Below are positions 1 through 11,035 of a stretch of DNA of 64,000 bases, piece by piece. The translations under genes and the position numbers were made by a program. The stretch comes from Ziziphus jujuba (lineage: Eukaryota; Streptophyta; Magnoliopsida; Rosales; Rhamnaceae): positions 5,608,501 to 5,672,500 of the forward strand of contig NC_083387.1 in the NCBI RefSeq assembly GCF_031755915.1, written 5' to 3'. The notes under the pieces were generated by a model. It worked only from the letters and a program-made list of their open reading frames with translations, did no database searches and had not been told where the DNA came from. Each line of letters opens with the position of its first letter. The stretch's first letter is position 1.

Positions 1-130
1 TCTCTCCGGTAGTGATTTGGACTGAGCAACAAAAGAAACAGCGAGCGAAAATTAGAGAAAGAAAATATAAAAATAAAGAAAGAAAAAGAAAAGAAAAGAG
101 AGTTTGGTGATTGGTGGAATAGAATTGTAG
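1..130 (-). other. possible 5' leader of a gene leaving the window on the left
   Basis: Read on the minus strand, this stretch is pyrimidine-rich (long CTTT/TTTC runs), has no ATG-led frame of note and ends at the window edge, as a plant 5' untranslated leader might. (TA)n and AT-rich DNA just to the right (about 143-166) could be part of a promoter. No coding sequence is visible, so this is only a guess; a purine-rich low-complexity tract is the alternative. Confidence 0.2.
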
Positions 131-2420
131 TGAAAGGTATGTATATATATATATATATATATACATACATAGGAGTCCAAATTTGCGGGAAAAAATACAA
201 GAGCCGGCGGTCAAACAACTAAAAGAGCATGGAGGTCCCGTGGTTCCTTAAACAGAGAGACTTCGTCATTGGGTTTTTTTTGCTGACTCGCGTCATTGCG
301 TGTGTAAGTCTTCCTGTATATTTCTACAAACAGTATTCTACAGACGAAGAAAATTTTGTAAAAGTTCTCGTATTTACGGTACCAACCAACGCTATTATCA
401 ATCAATCACCCAATCACTTTTCGCCACGTCATTGAATTGCCTACTCATTTTGTTGCATGGACAATGCATGAGCTTTTTTTTTCTTTTTCTTTTTTTTTTT
501 TTTCTCGGAGAACATTGTATGATCCGCGCTTTTCACTTTTGTCTTCTTAATATATGACAAAGTATTTTTTTTTTTGTAATTAATTATATATTTAAAAAAA
601 CTTATTTTACCGAATGGATAATGTGTGCAACAACACCGATTTTTTTTTTTTTAACAAAATTCTAAAACGCGTTTGGCTTTTTCTTTTTTTCCATTCTAAA
701 ATTAAGTTTTTTAGAATTTGATCTTGAATTGAAAAATGATTGACAAACTTAAATAGTACAATTTAAAATAAAATACGATACAAAAAGAAAGTTGACCTCC
801 AAAAAAAGAAACAAGATAATGGGATTCCATGACTTTTTTTCCTTTTTTTTTTTTTTTGAGTTTTGAAGAATTAGTACACAAATTATATAAATAAATATTG
901 TTGGGTTTGGTTTTCAGAAATTGGAAAATAAATTAATTTTTAAATTGTAAAGTACAAACAAATAAATAATTCTTTTTTTTTTTTTTTTTTTTATAGTGAG
1001 TGGGAAATTCTATATCAAATAATATATGTATACATAGTGAGTGGGAAATTTGGTGCTACGTCATCAGATCAGGATGATTAGACCCATGGGCCCATGGAAT
1101 AGGTTGCGCCCAATTGTTTTTAATCTCGTAGCCAGAGACTACAACCACCACCACCTTGCCACGTGGCTTTTTTTTTTTTTGGGGGCGATGCCCCTTAAAT
1201 TGACTCCATCCTGTAAAAGTTTAAATCCTGACCCTTGGATCATGCTTGCATGGTCAAAAACAACAATTGAAAATAAGGCGATCGTTTTTTTTTTTTTTTT
1301 TTTCCCTCATAATAACTTCGGATTTTTCTTCTGTTGGAAATTAATTCAATGGTCGTGATTAGGCAACTACCTCTTTTTCTTTCTTTCTTTCTTTCTTTTT
1401 TTTTTTTTTTAAATATTTTAATAGAGGTAATTGCATATTCTTTGTAGGCTCATATTTCAAGGTGTATAAAAAGAAGAATTGAAAGTTGGGAGCTTCCTTC
1501 CAAATGCCGTAAAAGGAATCCATCAACTTTTTATACCAAACATATTAAAACATGTTGCAAACTAAAGGAAAAAACAAAGAAGCTGAAAATATTAACCCAA
1601 ATTTTTCTTTTTTTGCTAAATAATTTTAACCCAATTATCATTTACGACGGTTTGAAAAGCAAGACATAGACACGTCGATTTGCTCTGTACCACTTCGTTT
1701 TCAATCCCATCACACTTTTGAGGATGATTAAAAAGTCATAGCTGCATGATTTTGGAAGTGGATAGTATCGGCAACTTTGTATTATAAAAAAAATCATATA
1801 CCATTTTTCGTAAAATATTTTGATACGTATTGATAAGTCAAAAATTTATAGTATCAAGGCGTAGAAAAGTAAAAGAAAATAATATTCACAATATAAAAAA
1901 AAAAAAAAATTGTTTGGATATACACATATATTCCATGAACAAGGAACAAAAGGTTGAAGGGAAACGAATATAGAAAATAATCATGATCCATCGAATTTGT
2001 GAGTTTTCACTTGACCAATGAACTAATATATATTTTCAACAAATATGATATTAGTCCTTTAAATATAAATAAACCATCATCTTAACCATCATTATAAAAT
2101 TTATTATTATTACTATTCTGCCAAATATATGTATATATATATAATCAATTCAATGTAGTAAAAGATGTCACATCTACATATAGCGTAGAATAGCATAGAA
2201 TTCTCCAATAATGCACAACCATTATTGTCCTTTACTTTTTATCTTTCTAATAGAGAAGACAAATGACAGTGTACAACTCACCTGACTAATTTGTAATGCG
2301 TTTAAAAGTCAGAAAACAGAGGACGAGAGCGCTTTTAGTTGGGCTGACTTGTAGAGATCCAGTTGAATGCTATCTAGCTTTTACCATAAACGGGTCAAAT
2401 AGCAGGCTCATTCAGGGATC
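131..2420. other. intergenic, no gene seen
   Basis: About 2.3 kb of A+T-rich DNA with many homopolymer T runs (near 480, 840, 970, 1165, 1285, 1400) and a (TA)n tract at about 143-166. A 17-base direct repeat (core GTGAGTGGGAAATT) occurs at 992-1008 and 1034-1050. The perfect palindrome CCATGGGCCCATGG lies at 1084-1097. Short open frames here are mostly translated poly-T and match no family I know. Confidence 0.6.
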
Positions 2421-2460
2421 GGCCCATTAATTAGTCGGCCCAAATGGGGTATGCCACGTG
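2421..2460 (+). promoter_or_regulatory. PSB28 proximal promoter: two GGCCCA motifs and a G-box
   Basis: GGCCCA occurs at 2421-2426 and 2437-2442, and a perfect G-box CACGTG at 2455-2460, roughly 245-280 bp upstream of the PSB28 start codon. GGCCCA is the reverse complement of the TCP-bound site II core TGGGCC. G-boxes are bound by bZIP and bHLH (PIF) factors and are common in light-regulated photosynthesis genes. The motifs are seen directly; the regulatory role is inferred from position and gene class. A (CT)n run at about 2678-2688 lies in the presumed leader. Confidence 0.5.
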
Positions 2461-2702
2461 TTCAGCTTTGTGTGATTTTGCCAGCTTGCCAACGTGCATG
2501 TTGGATACTGAAATCTAGCTCAATAGCAATCTGTTAGACACCAATCCTTGGCAGAGAGCGAAGCTGAGAATGTTTTTGTAAGTGTGGCTGTCGTTGTTAC
2601 ACACCACACGGTCTCAAAACCACAACCAACATCACCTTTTTTCGCTTGAGTCTGCTCTGGGTTTCTTTGGTTCTCTCTCTCTCTCTCCTGAATCCTGAGC
2701 CC

Positions 2703-2953
2703 ATGGCAACCTTGCAGTCTATTGCATTCTCTTCTCTGGTTTCTCATCACTATCTGCACCAACCACGATCTCCTACAGGTATCTTTTCAACCTTCTTCAA
2801 TGCACATTCAACTCAATTTCAACTTGTTAGTTTACTATGGTTATTTTAGTTTGTATCTTCTTTGGGTTTGTTAAAGAAATTGTTTGGTGAAATGGGTCAA
2901 TGCGTTTGCCTAAAATTGTGAAAGTTCTAGCAGTCTCTTAATTGGGTCATTAG

Positions 2954-2989
<36 letters not shown>

Positions 2990-4262
2990 TTATTTATTTA
3001 TTTTTGGGCACTAGATAATGATTCGATGGATTCTGGGCATTACATTAATTAGTGAATGCTGTAATGTTTTTTTGAACATGCTCTTGCAATGGTGTTTTAC
3101 TTCTTAACTGAATATTAGGGGCAAAGAACAATTTTAAGTAGAATCTGCACTCTGCGGTGTGAATTTGTTCCCTGGAGAACAGATACTTTGATAATGCACA
3201 CAATTTAATTCGCATGGTGAAGAATTCAAGATTGGAAATCAGTCTTAGCCTGGGGGACTATTTTGGAATTTGAATTCGGATATATAGGGATGCATCTATT
3301 CTGGAACCTGTATGTTTATTATATGTATAGAAGAAAATGGGTTTTATTAGAGAAAGAGGTAAAAGCGTGATGAATGTCCGAGGATTTCTTCAAAGGGAGA
3401 CCAATAACAAAAATTATGGATTAGCAGGTGTGTGCATGCACATGTGAAAGGGGGTCTTGAAAGTTCAATTATGAGGGGCCCGTGTCATATTTAATGAAAT
3501 ATTGGCTTGTATTTAACCTCTGAGTTCTTTCTGATTTTATTGATTCTGCCAAGAAATTGAAAGTACATATCTAAATCAAACCCCCCAAAAAAAAAAAAAA
3601 AAATAAAAATAAATAAAAAAAAATTGGATTAAAGCATATCTTACCTGTCTCATGTCTATTTTGTTTCATCGTCTGAATTTTTATCAGAAAACTACTGATG
3701 AAGATTTGGAAATATAGCCAAAAAACTAGCAGACGTGACATGGTATAGCCTTGTCTGTCGAATTGAATCCCTTATTGCTTGTTGTATTGTAGGTCAGGTA
3801 TCTTGGACCATCCATCGAAATTCACACTCCACATTCCATGGCCAGTCTTTGCAGCTGGCCCGTCCTTGGTGGTCACAACTAAAATGGAAATCTAAACTGT
3901 CTCGTTCTGTCACGGTGATGGTCAAACCAACAATTCAATTCATCCAAGGAACTGATGAACAGACAATACCAGATGTGAGGCTAACCAAGTCAAGAGATGG
4001 TACAAATGGTATGGCTATATTCAAGTTTGAACAACCTTCTGTTTTTGATTCATCCAGCGAGGTTGGGGACATCACTGGCTTTTACATGATTGATGAAGAA
4101 GGGGTTCTTCAGTCGGTTGATGTGAGTGCCAAATTTATCAATGGAAAGCCTGCAGGTCTCGAAGCCAAGTATGTAATGCGGTCTCCTCGTGAGTGGGATA
4201 GGTTCATGAGATTCATGGAGCGATACTCTAACGAGAATGGCTTACAATTCATCAAAAAATGA
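2703..4262 (+). CDS. PSB28: photosystem II reaction centre Psb28 protein, chloroplast
   Basis: Two exons, 2703-2778 and 3793-4262, joined across a 1014-bp GT-AG intron in phase 1, give 181 residues, close to the plant Psb28 precursor length. The first 65 or so residues are Ser/Thr/His-rich and low in acid, as in a plastid transit peptide. The mature part has hallmarks of the family: IQFIQGTDEQTIPDVRLT, the SRDGTNGMAIFKFEQP strand, DITGFYMIDEEG and the basic tail REWDRFMRFMERYSNEN. Psb28 binds early photosystem II intermediates at the thylakoid membrane and helps assembly and repair; it is not a core subunit. The start chosen is the first ATG after the (CT)n leader, in good context (CCATGG). 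The gene is convergent with the subtilase gene, their stop codons 475 bp apart. Nothing looks broken. Confidence 0.93.
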
Positions 4263-4737
4263 GCCATTGTATATCCTTTCCCTATCTTCTTCTTTTCATT
4301 TTGACAGCATTGAGATTTTCGTAATTTAGTTAAGTGGAAGTTTGGGAATGTTAGTTCATTCCCATGCTGCTGTTACAAATACTGCATGCTCTCTCTAATT
4401 CAACCAATTTTGCTGTTCTAAGTCAAGTTTATTCACATTCACTTGTTTACTCTTATGTGCTTCACTTTTGTTTGGTATTCTGCTACTAGCTTGTGTGCAA
4501 ATAAAACGTAAGAAGATGGAGAAAAAATAATAGCGTAGCTTCAAAATAATAGCATAGCTTTTTAATAAGCAGGATATTTGATAACCCATTGGAGGGAATA
4601 TATTGGAACTAATTTCTTAATTCCAAATTATACCCTCATTTTACATGAACATAAATCCTCAAGAATCAACAGACAATAATAGGCATTCAAAGTCAAAGCC
4701 ACCTTGACTAGTATTGGTGCCATTATCATTATCATCC
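4263..4737. other. convergent 3' flanks of PSB28 and the subtilase gene
   Basis: 475 bp between two stop codons facing each other. It should hold both 3' untranslated regions and poly(A) sites. An AATAAA-like hexamer lies at 4500-4505 on the plus strand (AATAAAACG). The imperfect direct repeat AATAATAGC(A/G)TAGCTT occurs at about 4525-4541 and 4545-4561. No further gene is visible. Confidence 0.5.
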
Positions 4738-7035
4738 TTACTTCTTCCAAGTTACTGAAATGGGGCTTTTAACCCTGTACGAGCTATTTTGAGTGTTCAC
4801 CCATGTCAAATGCCCTTGTGCAAAGCTCATACTCTCTGTTCTTGTTTTCTTACTTGATAGAAACCAAACCTTATAACTCAAAGTTTGATACTTGCGCTTG
4901 AATACTAACTGTTGAGGTTTAACTCTAACTCTGATTCCCTGTGGTGCTTCTACTTCCAGCGAGTAAATGGAATTATGAGTCCCCACATTTGTTAATTGTC
5001 TCTTGATCATCTTGCTCCGCGTTCCATGCTTGAAAATGATTGAAAAGGATGGGTAATTGAGGCTGAAATCCCTGTTCATTAGCAAAACTTCATGGCAGGT
5101 CACGTTTCTGTGAGTAATGGCGAAAATTTGTGCTCTTGTGTATCCAAGAGTGCATAGATGGATGACATAATCATCTGGCCTGATGTCATAAATCAACCCT
5201 GGATCAACAGCTCTTATTGGGTTTACTTGTCCAGCGCCGGTTGCAAAAACTCCGGCCGGTTTGTCCCCATCCATTATAGGTTTTCCTGAATGGTCAGTTA
5301 CATCTGCAGTTGTCATAATAGCAGATTTTATGGCTGCAGGGCTCCATTTGGGGTGAACTGAGTGGATAAGAGCAGCAATTCCACTGACATGAGGACATGC
5401 CATTGAAGTCCCCGACATGACAGTGAAATTCACTCTCCTAGTATCTTCTGGAAGGGCACTGGGACCTAAATTCTGAGGCCAGGCAGCAATGATATTGACC
5501 CCAGGAGCAATAACATCTGGTTTGAGGATTGAAGGGTTAGTGAAACTTGGTCCTCTTGATGAAAATTGAGCTACTGCTGGTGCCCTGGAATTTGCAATGA
5601 CAGTACCTCCAAATTGGATTGTTCCTATAGGTCTCTGTGTAGAGTTTATATAAGCCTTTAACCGAATTGATTCATCGAAGCCAACCAATGTTGCAGGCAA
5701 GACATGAACATCGACCGAGTCCTCCTCTAAGTTTATCTCTGTATTTGTCAGGATCATTGCTGCTCCTCCTGCTTCCTTCACAACTTCACCTTTCTCTGCT
5801 CTGCCATTGACACCCCGGTCACAGACCACTATTTTGCCACGTACTTTTGCTCTTGGAACAGACCCTCTGATGCAAAATTCGCCTGCTGCATCCCCATTGT
5901 TCAAGTAAACCAATTCGAGCTCTTTCACAGAGTTCATAGGTCGATTACCAGGGTACAAGGATTCTCCATAAAGAGTTTGGCCATTACCCATTCGAACTGT
6001 TGCTGGGAATCTCCTGTCCATTGTGCTTGCACCAATGGTAGCAATCCAAGGAGCTTCATTGGCAACTGAGCTTTCCATTGGACCATTGTTTCCAGCCGCA
6101 CAGATGACTGAAATACCATGTTCTATTGCTCGGAAACTGCCAATCGCAATGCTGTCTTCAAAAAGGGGTACGGGGAAGCCGCCTAGCGAGAGGGATAGAA
6201 TGTCTACTCCATCTCTGATTGCATCATCCATTGCAGCAAGGATATCAGAGCTGTAACAGCCATTGAACCAGCAAACTTTGTAAACCGCAATGTGGGCAAA
6301 TGGAGCCATTCCTCTAGCCACACCTGCTCCATTGCCAAACACACTCGCCATTGGAACCGACCTTCCCCCGGCTGTTGATGATGTGTGGGTACCATGTCCA
6401 CGGGAATCTCTTGGTGACACGTATTCCTGAACAATGACTGGTGAGAATGAAGCTGAAGCCACTCGGTGACCTTTTGTGAAGAACCTCGCGCCAATGAGCT
6501 TCCTGTTACAGTTTGAAGAATTGAAACTTTGACCTTCTTGGCAAATTCCTCTCCATTTCTTTGGAACTGGAGGCATTCCTTGATCATTGAAGCTCGGACT
6601 CTCAGGCCAAACACCTGTATCAAGCACCCCAATTATCGTTCCACGACCAAAACCAGCATTATACCATGCACCATCTCTTGCCGGGCTGAGTCCTAAGAAC
6701 TTGTAAGAGTAAGTAGTATGAATTTGGAGCCGGCGGTCAGGTCTAACTGCTATAACATCAGGCAGCCTTTTCAAGTACTCAAGCTCAGTTTCTGATATCT
6801 GAGCTGCGAAGCCTTCCATGGCGGAATGGTAGGAGTAAAGAAGGCGAGAAGAAGGGTCTTCTGAAGAAATGGTTTGTTGAAGAAATGAAAGATGCCAATC
6901 ACGTTTTGATGAAAACAAAGAGCTGGCCGTACCATGCGGGTGAAGCTGAACAATGTAGGTTTGGAGAGTGTTTGCATGGAGGGAAAACAAGCAGAGGAAA
7001 AAGTTGGCAAATAAAAAAATGATTCTGGATTCCAT
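4738..7035 (-). CDS. SBT1.2: subtilisin-like serine protease, SDD1/SBT1.2 type
   Basis: Intronless, 765 residues from the ATG at 7035. The frame stays open to an ATG at 7125, but only the inner start puts a signal peptide (residues 1-21, FLFANFFLCLFSLHA) at the N-terminus. Next comes an I9 inhibitor prodomain (about 26-105). The S8 catalytic domain follows, with Asp139 in GVLDTGVWPE, His214 in RGHGTHTSS, the oxyanion Asn316 in AAGNNGP and Ser544 in SGTSMACPHVSG. A protease-associated insert (about 365-470) and a fibronectin-III-like C-terminus complete the usual plant subtilase plan. Long stretches (SYKFLGL, NRKLIGARFF, AVYKVCWFNGCYSSDILAA, SLSLGGFP) agree with Arabidopsis SDD1, an apoplastic protease that limits stomatal density. 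Orthology to SDD1, not just family membership, is supported by the ABCC5 neighbour. All catalytic residues are present, so the enzyme should be active. The upstream DNA carries a (TG)n(AG)n microsatellite. Confidence 0.93.
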   Translation of the reverse strand: MESRIIFLFANFFLCLFSLHANTLQTYIVQLHPHGTASSLFSSKRDWHLSFLQQTISSEDPSSRLLYSYHSAMEGFAAQISETELEYLKRLPDVIAVRPDRRLQIHTTYSYKFLGLSPARDGAWYNAGFGRGTIIGVLDTGVWPESPSFNDQGMPPVPKKWRGICQEGQSFNSSNCNRKLIGARFFTKGHRVASASFSPVIVQEYVSPRDSRGHGTHTSSTAGGRSVPMASVFGNGAGVARGMAPFAHIAVYKVCWFNGCYSSDILAAMDDAIRDGVDILSLSLGGFPVPLFEDSIAIGSFRAIEHGISVICAAGNNGPMESSVANEAPWIATIGASTMDRRFPATVRMGNGQTLYGESLYPGNRPMNSVKELELVYLNNGDAAGEFCIRGSVPRAKVRGKIVVCDRGVNGRAEKGEVVKEAGGAAMILTNTEINLEEDSVDVHVLPATLVGFDESIRLKAYINSTQRPIGTIQFGGTVIANSRAPAVAQFSSRGPSFTNPSILKPDVIAPGVNIIAAWPQNLGPSALPEDTRRVNFTVMSGTSMACPHVSGIAALIHSVHPKWSPAAIKSAIMTTADVTDHSGKPIMDGDKPAGVFATGAGQVNPIRAVDPGLIYDIRPDDYVIHLCTLGYTRAQIFAITHRNVTCHEVLLMNRDFSLNYPSFSIIFKHGTRSKMIKRQLTNVGTHNSIYSLEVEAPQGIRVRVKPQQLVFKRKYQTLSYKVWFLSSKKTRTESMSFAQGHLTWVNTQNSSYRVKSPISVTWKK

Positions 7036-7218
7036 GGTAATAGACCAATTCAGTAACGGTTGGAGCTTGGAGAATGATTTGGTGAAAGCAATGTGGGGTA
7101 TTTGAAGAAATTGAGAAAAGCTCAAAACATGGTTTTGGATGCATTTTTCAGAGAGTTCTGAGAGAGTGAGTACGAAACTCGTGAAATATAAGAGCTCTCA
7201 ATCACGGGGATCCTTTGT

Positions 7219-7283
<65 letters not shown>
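7219..7283. repeat. compound microsatellite (TG)11(AG)20 in the subtilase leader/promoter
   Basis: An uninterrupted TG tract at 7219-7240 runs directly into an AG tract at 7241-7280. It lies about 185-245 bp upstream of the subtilase start codon; in gene orientation it reads (CT)n(CA)n. It is probably length-variable between individuals. Similar (CT)n leaders occur at NDUFA9 and ABCC5. Confidence 0.9.
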
Positions 7284-9289
7284 CTTACAGCATTCTCGGA
7301 GGAGCTGAATAGAGATTTGTATAAGCCTCACGGGATGTCGTAGATAGCTTTAACACAGTAATCCGTTATATTCAAAATTTCTCTATATGAATCTTTGATT
7401 CTGAAATTGATGTTTGGAATTTAAGAGTTTTGGGGGGTATTTTTGTTTTTGTGTTGGAAAGCGTAGCAACAAAGAATTCTCATTAATTGCATTTGCTCCA
7501 CTGTATTTATGTACACGCTCTGGATTTAAATTACTTATTCCATGGACTCCTGTTGGGCATCTTGGCAGCTTTGTGTACTTTTTTTTTTCCACTGCATGTT
7601 CTGATTTCTCACACTTTTCACTTTTCAGGAAGTGTACAGCTACATGAGTAGAAAGTAACAAAATAAATTAAGTTTTTGTTTTAGAAATTAATTTTGATTT
7701 TGTCTTATGCTATATTTGTCTCCTAATACTTGTTAAGTGAAAATAGTCTCTTAAAAACCAACAATAAATACTATAGTACAAGTATTTAATTAATTTTGAT
7801 TTTGTCATATGCTATATTTGTCTCCTAATACTTGTTAAAGTGAAAATAGTCTCTTAAAAACCAACAATAAATACTATAGTACAAGTATTTTATACTAAGG
7901 AATTGGATCAAGAATTTTGGTCCTCGCGTAAATAGTTGGAATACACTGGAATGAAGAAGTCGTACAGGTTTTTCCACTTCCAGAAATTTTTTTTAAAAAA
8001 ATTTATTATTTTATTTTTGTTGTTCTTGTTGTTGTTTTTTGCGTGAGCGGTGTATGGTGAAGAAATTTTGACTGGGGTGACATTGCCGGCGGCAACTGGC
8101 ACCTTACAAGCTAACAAGTACAACCAAAGAGAGAAGAATTTTCTGAACGACCAAGCCAGACAGTCCATGGCCATGGGACCTGATCAAGCATTGAATTTGG
8201 GCAAGTTAGTCAAAATTAGGTTGAACCTTAATCGAAATTTATAATAGGTCAACTGTCAACCAGGTCTTATGTCTCTAGGTTTACAATAGCTGACCTGGTT
8301 AGCTTCTTTTTTTTTTATTTATTATTTTAATTATGCTTATAGAATTTGCAATATATATATATATATATATATTGGTGAATAAACTTGCAAAATATGTTGG
8401 TTTTTCAAGATTTACTCCCTCAAGTACTGACCTAGGTTTTGAATCTTCGTTTGGTTTTTTCAGCCCAAATCTTGGGCTGGTTCGGGCTATGTAATATTTT
8501 ACACATTCCAGCATATTTTTTCCAACCAAACCAAAAAAAAAGGGAAAGCCGCGTGGTTCTACGGTAGCGTAACACAAAAAAAAGCGTGTGGTGTATTATG
8601 AAGCAAACCCAGTTGAATACCAGCTCACCCCCAGCTTATGAGAATGAGATGGATGTAATTGGAAACCCACATTGAAATCAGGCAACACACGTGACGTGAG
8701 CTTTGCTTAACTAACACAGTTTTCTCTCCAATGCCTCTCAAACAAGCGTCCTAGCATACACAGCCCCTTGTTATTTTTTAATAAACCCTACTTTTTAAAA
8801 AGGGGTCTCTTTGACATGTCGTAAGTGCTACAAAAACAAGTCTTGCCTCAATCTGTTATTATATGTATATATTTTTTCCAGACCTATATCTAATCACAAA
8901 AACTCTAGGCACAATTAAACAAATCCTTTAAGAATCACTCATTTTTATTTCCGGTAAGGGATGGGAAAATATGAAACCTCTGGCTACATTACATTCATAA
9001 AGAATCTCATGACCAAATACATTATGCAGGAAGCGAAAAAAAAAAAAAATAAAATAAAAATCCTATAGGGGAAAATATGCGACTGTGTTTTGGTTTTAAA
9101 CAAAGATATGGGCAATCTATGCGCTGGCTTTTAAAAAAAAGACATGAGACATAGTAAGTTCTAAAAGATGACTTCATGACAAGGTCTCCAGAACTTCAGA
9201 CACGCCTAGGCAGTCTCATGCTAATCTGTTAATCTGTATGCAATAAGCATTATTACAACTATTGCACTAGCACTGTTGTTACCTTCCAG
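7284..9289. other. intergenic between the subtilase gene and MUR3
   Basis: Two kilobases with no recognisable gene. Contents: the right part of the subtilase promoter, a 102-bp tandem duplication (7686-7890), a (TA)n tract at about 8350-8373, the short inverted repeat AGCCCAA/TTGGGCT near 8462-8478 and the probable MUR3 3' untranslated region (about 8950-9289). Small open frames at 7383-7661, 7908-8244 and 8299-8577 show no family features. Confidence 0.55.
7686..7890. repeat. 102-bp tandem duplication
   Basis: Copy 1 (7686-7787) and copy 2 (7788-7890) both run from AATTAATTTTGATTTTGTC to ACTATAGTACAAGTATT. They differ by one substitution (CTTATG against CATATG) and one extra A, so the duplication is recent. 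No coding content. Confidence 0.92.
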
Positions 9290-11035
9290 TTATGAATGAT
9301 CTCGCTGCTCGTTCTTCCAAGAGTTTTTAGCAGCTTCCGCAGATGAATCACCAGAATCGGCACCATCCTTTGGTTTTGAGAAGAAAGGATCCCATTCGTG
9401 AGGTCCCACCTCACGTTGACCTTCGTCCAAGAGAGCATACTTCCAACTGTTCTCTTCAATGAAGTTATCATCTGTACGACCTTCAATGATGTCTCTCCTC
9501 AACTTGGTAACTTTGTCTATAACTGCTTGTACCGAAACATCAAACGCATCTTTTAAAGTCTCCAGTTTAGAGCGAGGATCTGCATAAACTAGCCTTGGAA
9601 TAAGGCCTATAACCTCCTCCCTCATAATCTTTACCTGCTCAGGAGAAATTTGACTGAGCCTCTCCTCTATACTAACATTCCCCTTACGAATATCATCTTC
9701 TGGAATGAAAACTGAATACTTTGTGTAATCCTTTGGAAGATGCCAAGTGTATTGTGTGTATGCTGATCCAGGATGGAAGAAGACAGGTATGCAACCAGCC
9801 AACATTGAATCAAAAGCAGATCTCCGTGTGTATGAATCACCCTGTGGTTGCAGGCAGAAAAGGGAGCTCTGAAACATCTGCATGATGCTGCTTGGGGAAT
9901 GACACTTGCTTTCCCCAAAATCACATTCCAACAGTTTGCCAACCTTCGAATTTCTGCACTCATTAATGATCTGGCCCCTAATTGACTTGGGGTTGTCAGG
10001 ACGTGGAGCACCAGCGAAAGAGAAAAGCCATTTTCGCTCTAATTTTCTCATACGGTCCTGCCAAATGAACACATCTGCATCCTTTGCTGGATGGAAATAT
10101 GTAGGATATGGAATGCCAAAATCATTAGCATTCCATGGGCTTGATTCGACCACAAGCATGGACATGTTCTTGGCAGCTGGCAAAAAGAGAAGCTTGTTAC
10201 CCCAGTCTGATTCTTCATCAGACAGTCTCCTAAAATCCCATGTTATTCTACCAGCAACAAGAAAATGATCTTTGCCACCCATAATTCCCCACTCCGGCCT
10301 CTTCATAAGCCAATCAACCAAATCCCGCGAAGCTGCATCCCTCCTTGAAATATTGTGCCCCCATAGATATCGAGCAATATCAAACCCAGCATAAAAGGGT
10401 ACAAAAATAGCAGCGGCAAGTGATGAATCGCGTGTCAAGCAGTCGTACTGCTTCATACGATTACCGAATATAACATCAACAGCAAACTGATTTGTGGCAT
10501 ACCACCCTGTATTTGAGAAAACCCCCTCAACATTCTCCAACGGAGGACCAAGCCCCGCATTGGTTGTGAACTTACACATATTGGTCCAAAGGCTTAAACT
10601 CTTACACTCCTTCAGCATATCCTCGTTGAACCTCGAAGGAAGATCATGGACATAAATGTACCTCCCACCACACGGATCACTCTTGTTTTCAATAGTTCTG
10701 AGTGCTCTCATAAATGGGATTTTTTCCTTCTCTTGAGGTTGGTTAGTCTTTGGGGGTTGTTTCTCAATTTGAAGAACACTGGTTACAGGGGTAGGGTTGG
10801 AATATGAGCTAACAACAGGATCAGGTTGTAACCTTAAGGAATCAGTAACGGGGGGTCGCAATTTGAGAGATTCATCAGTAGTGGTACGTCCCAGCACAAC
10901 AAAATGGAAGTACAATAACAAAAACCAGAAAAATGCAGACAAAGACGCCAAGAAACAAAGTCGGGTATTCTGGTTCTTTCCCGTCCCTTTTTCCATTTGC
11001 TCGGACGGAACACCAGCCGCCAAGCGGCGTCTCAT
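9290..11035 (-). CDS. MUR3: xyloglucan galactosyltransferase (GT47, exostosin family)
   Basis: Intronless, 581 residues. A short basic cytosolic tail ([10 protein letters not shown]) is followed by one membrane anchor (about 26-49, [20 protein letters not shown]), a Pro/Gln-rich stem (about 50-105) and a lumenal exostosin/GT47 domain. This is the layout of a Golgi type II glycosyltransferase. Family blocks include [99 protein letters not shown] and [17 protein letters not shown]. These match Arabidopsis MUR3/KATAMARI1, which adds galactose to xyloglucan at the third xylose of the XXXG unit, affecting wall strength and endomembrane organisation. The closest alternatives are MUR3-like paralogs, but conserved adjacency to NDUFA9 favours MUR3 itself. 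A leader intron is likely: a donor-like AAGTAAGT at about 11582-11589 and an acceptor-like CGTTTCAG at about 11299-11306. Confidence 0.92.
   Translation of the reverse strand: MRRRLAAGVPSEQMEKGTGKNQNTRLCFLASLSAFFWFLLLYFHFVVLGRTTTDESLKLRPPVTDSLRLQPDPVVSSYSNPTPVTSVLQIEKQPPKTNQPQEKEKIPFMRALRTIENKSDPCGGRYIYVHDLPSRFNEDMLKECKSLSLWTNMCKFTTNAGLGPPLENVEGVFSNTGWYATNQFAVDVIFGNRMKQYDCLTRDSSLAAAIFVPFYAGFDIARYLWGHNISRRDAASRDLVDWLMKRPEWGIMGGKDHFLVAGRITWDFRRLSDEESDWGNKLLFLPAAKNMSMLVVESSPWNANDFGIPYPTYFHPAKDADVFIWQDRMRKLERKWLFSFAGAPRPDNPKSIRGQIINECRNSKVGKLLECDFGESKCHSPSSIMQMFQSSLFCLQPQGDSYTRRSAFDSMLAGCIPVFFHPGSAYTQYTWHLPKDYTKYSVFIPEDDIRKGNVSIEERLSQISPEQVKIMREEVIGLIPRLVYADPRSKLETLKDAFDVSVQAVIDKVTKLRRDIIEGRTDDNFIEENSWKYALLDEGQREVGPHEWDPFFSKPKDGADSGDSSAEAAKNSWKNEQRDHS

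Noticed and set aside
5934..6632. Open frames at 5934-6119, 6023-6256 and 6204-6632
   Set aside because: Shadow frames inside the intact subtilase coding sequence; no family features of their own.
8462..8478. Perfect inverted repeat AGCCCAA-atc-TTGGGCT
   Set aside because: Seven-base arms with a three-base loop are expected by chance at this scale; no terminator or RNA gene is implied.
9667..10268. Open frames opposite or within MUR3
   Set aside because: Overlap the strongly supported MUR3 frame and show no protein features.
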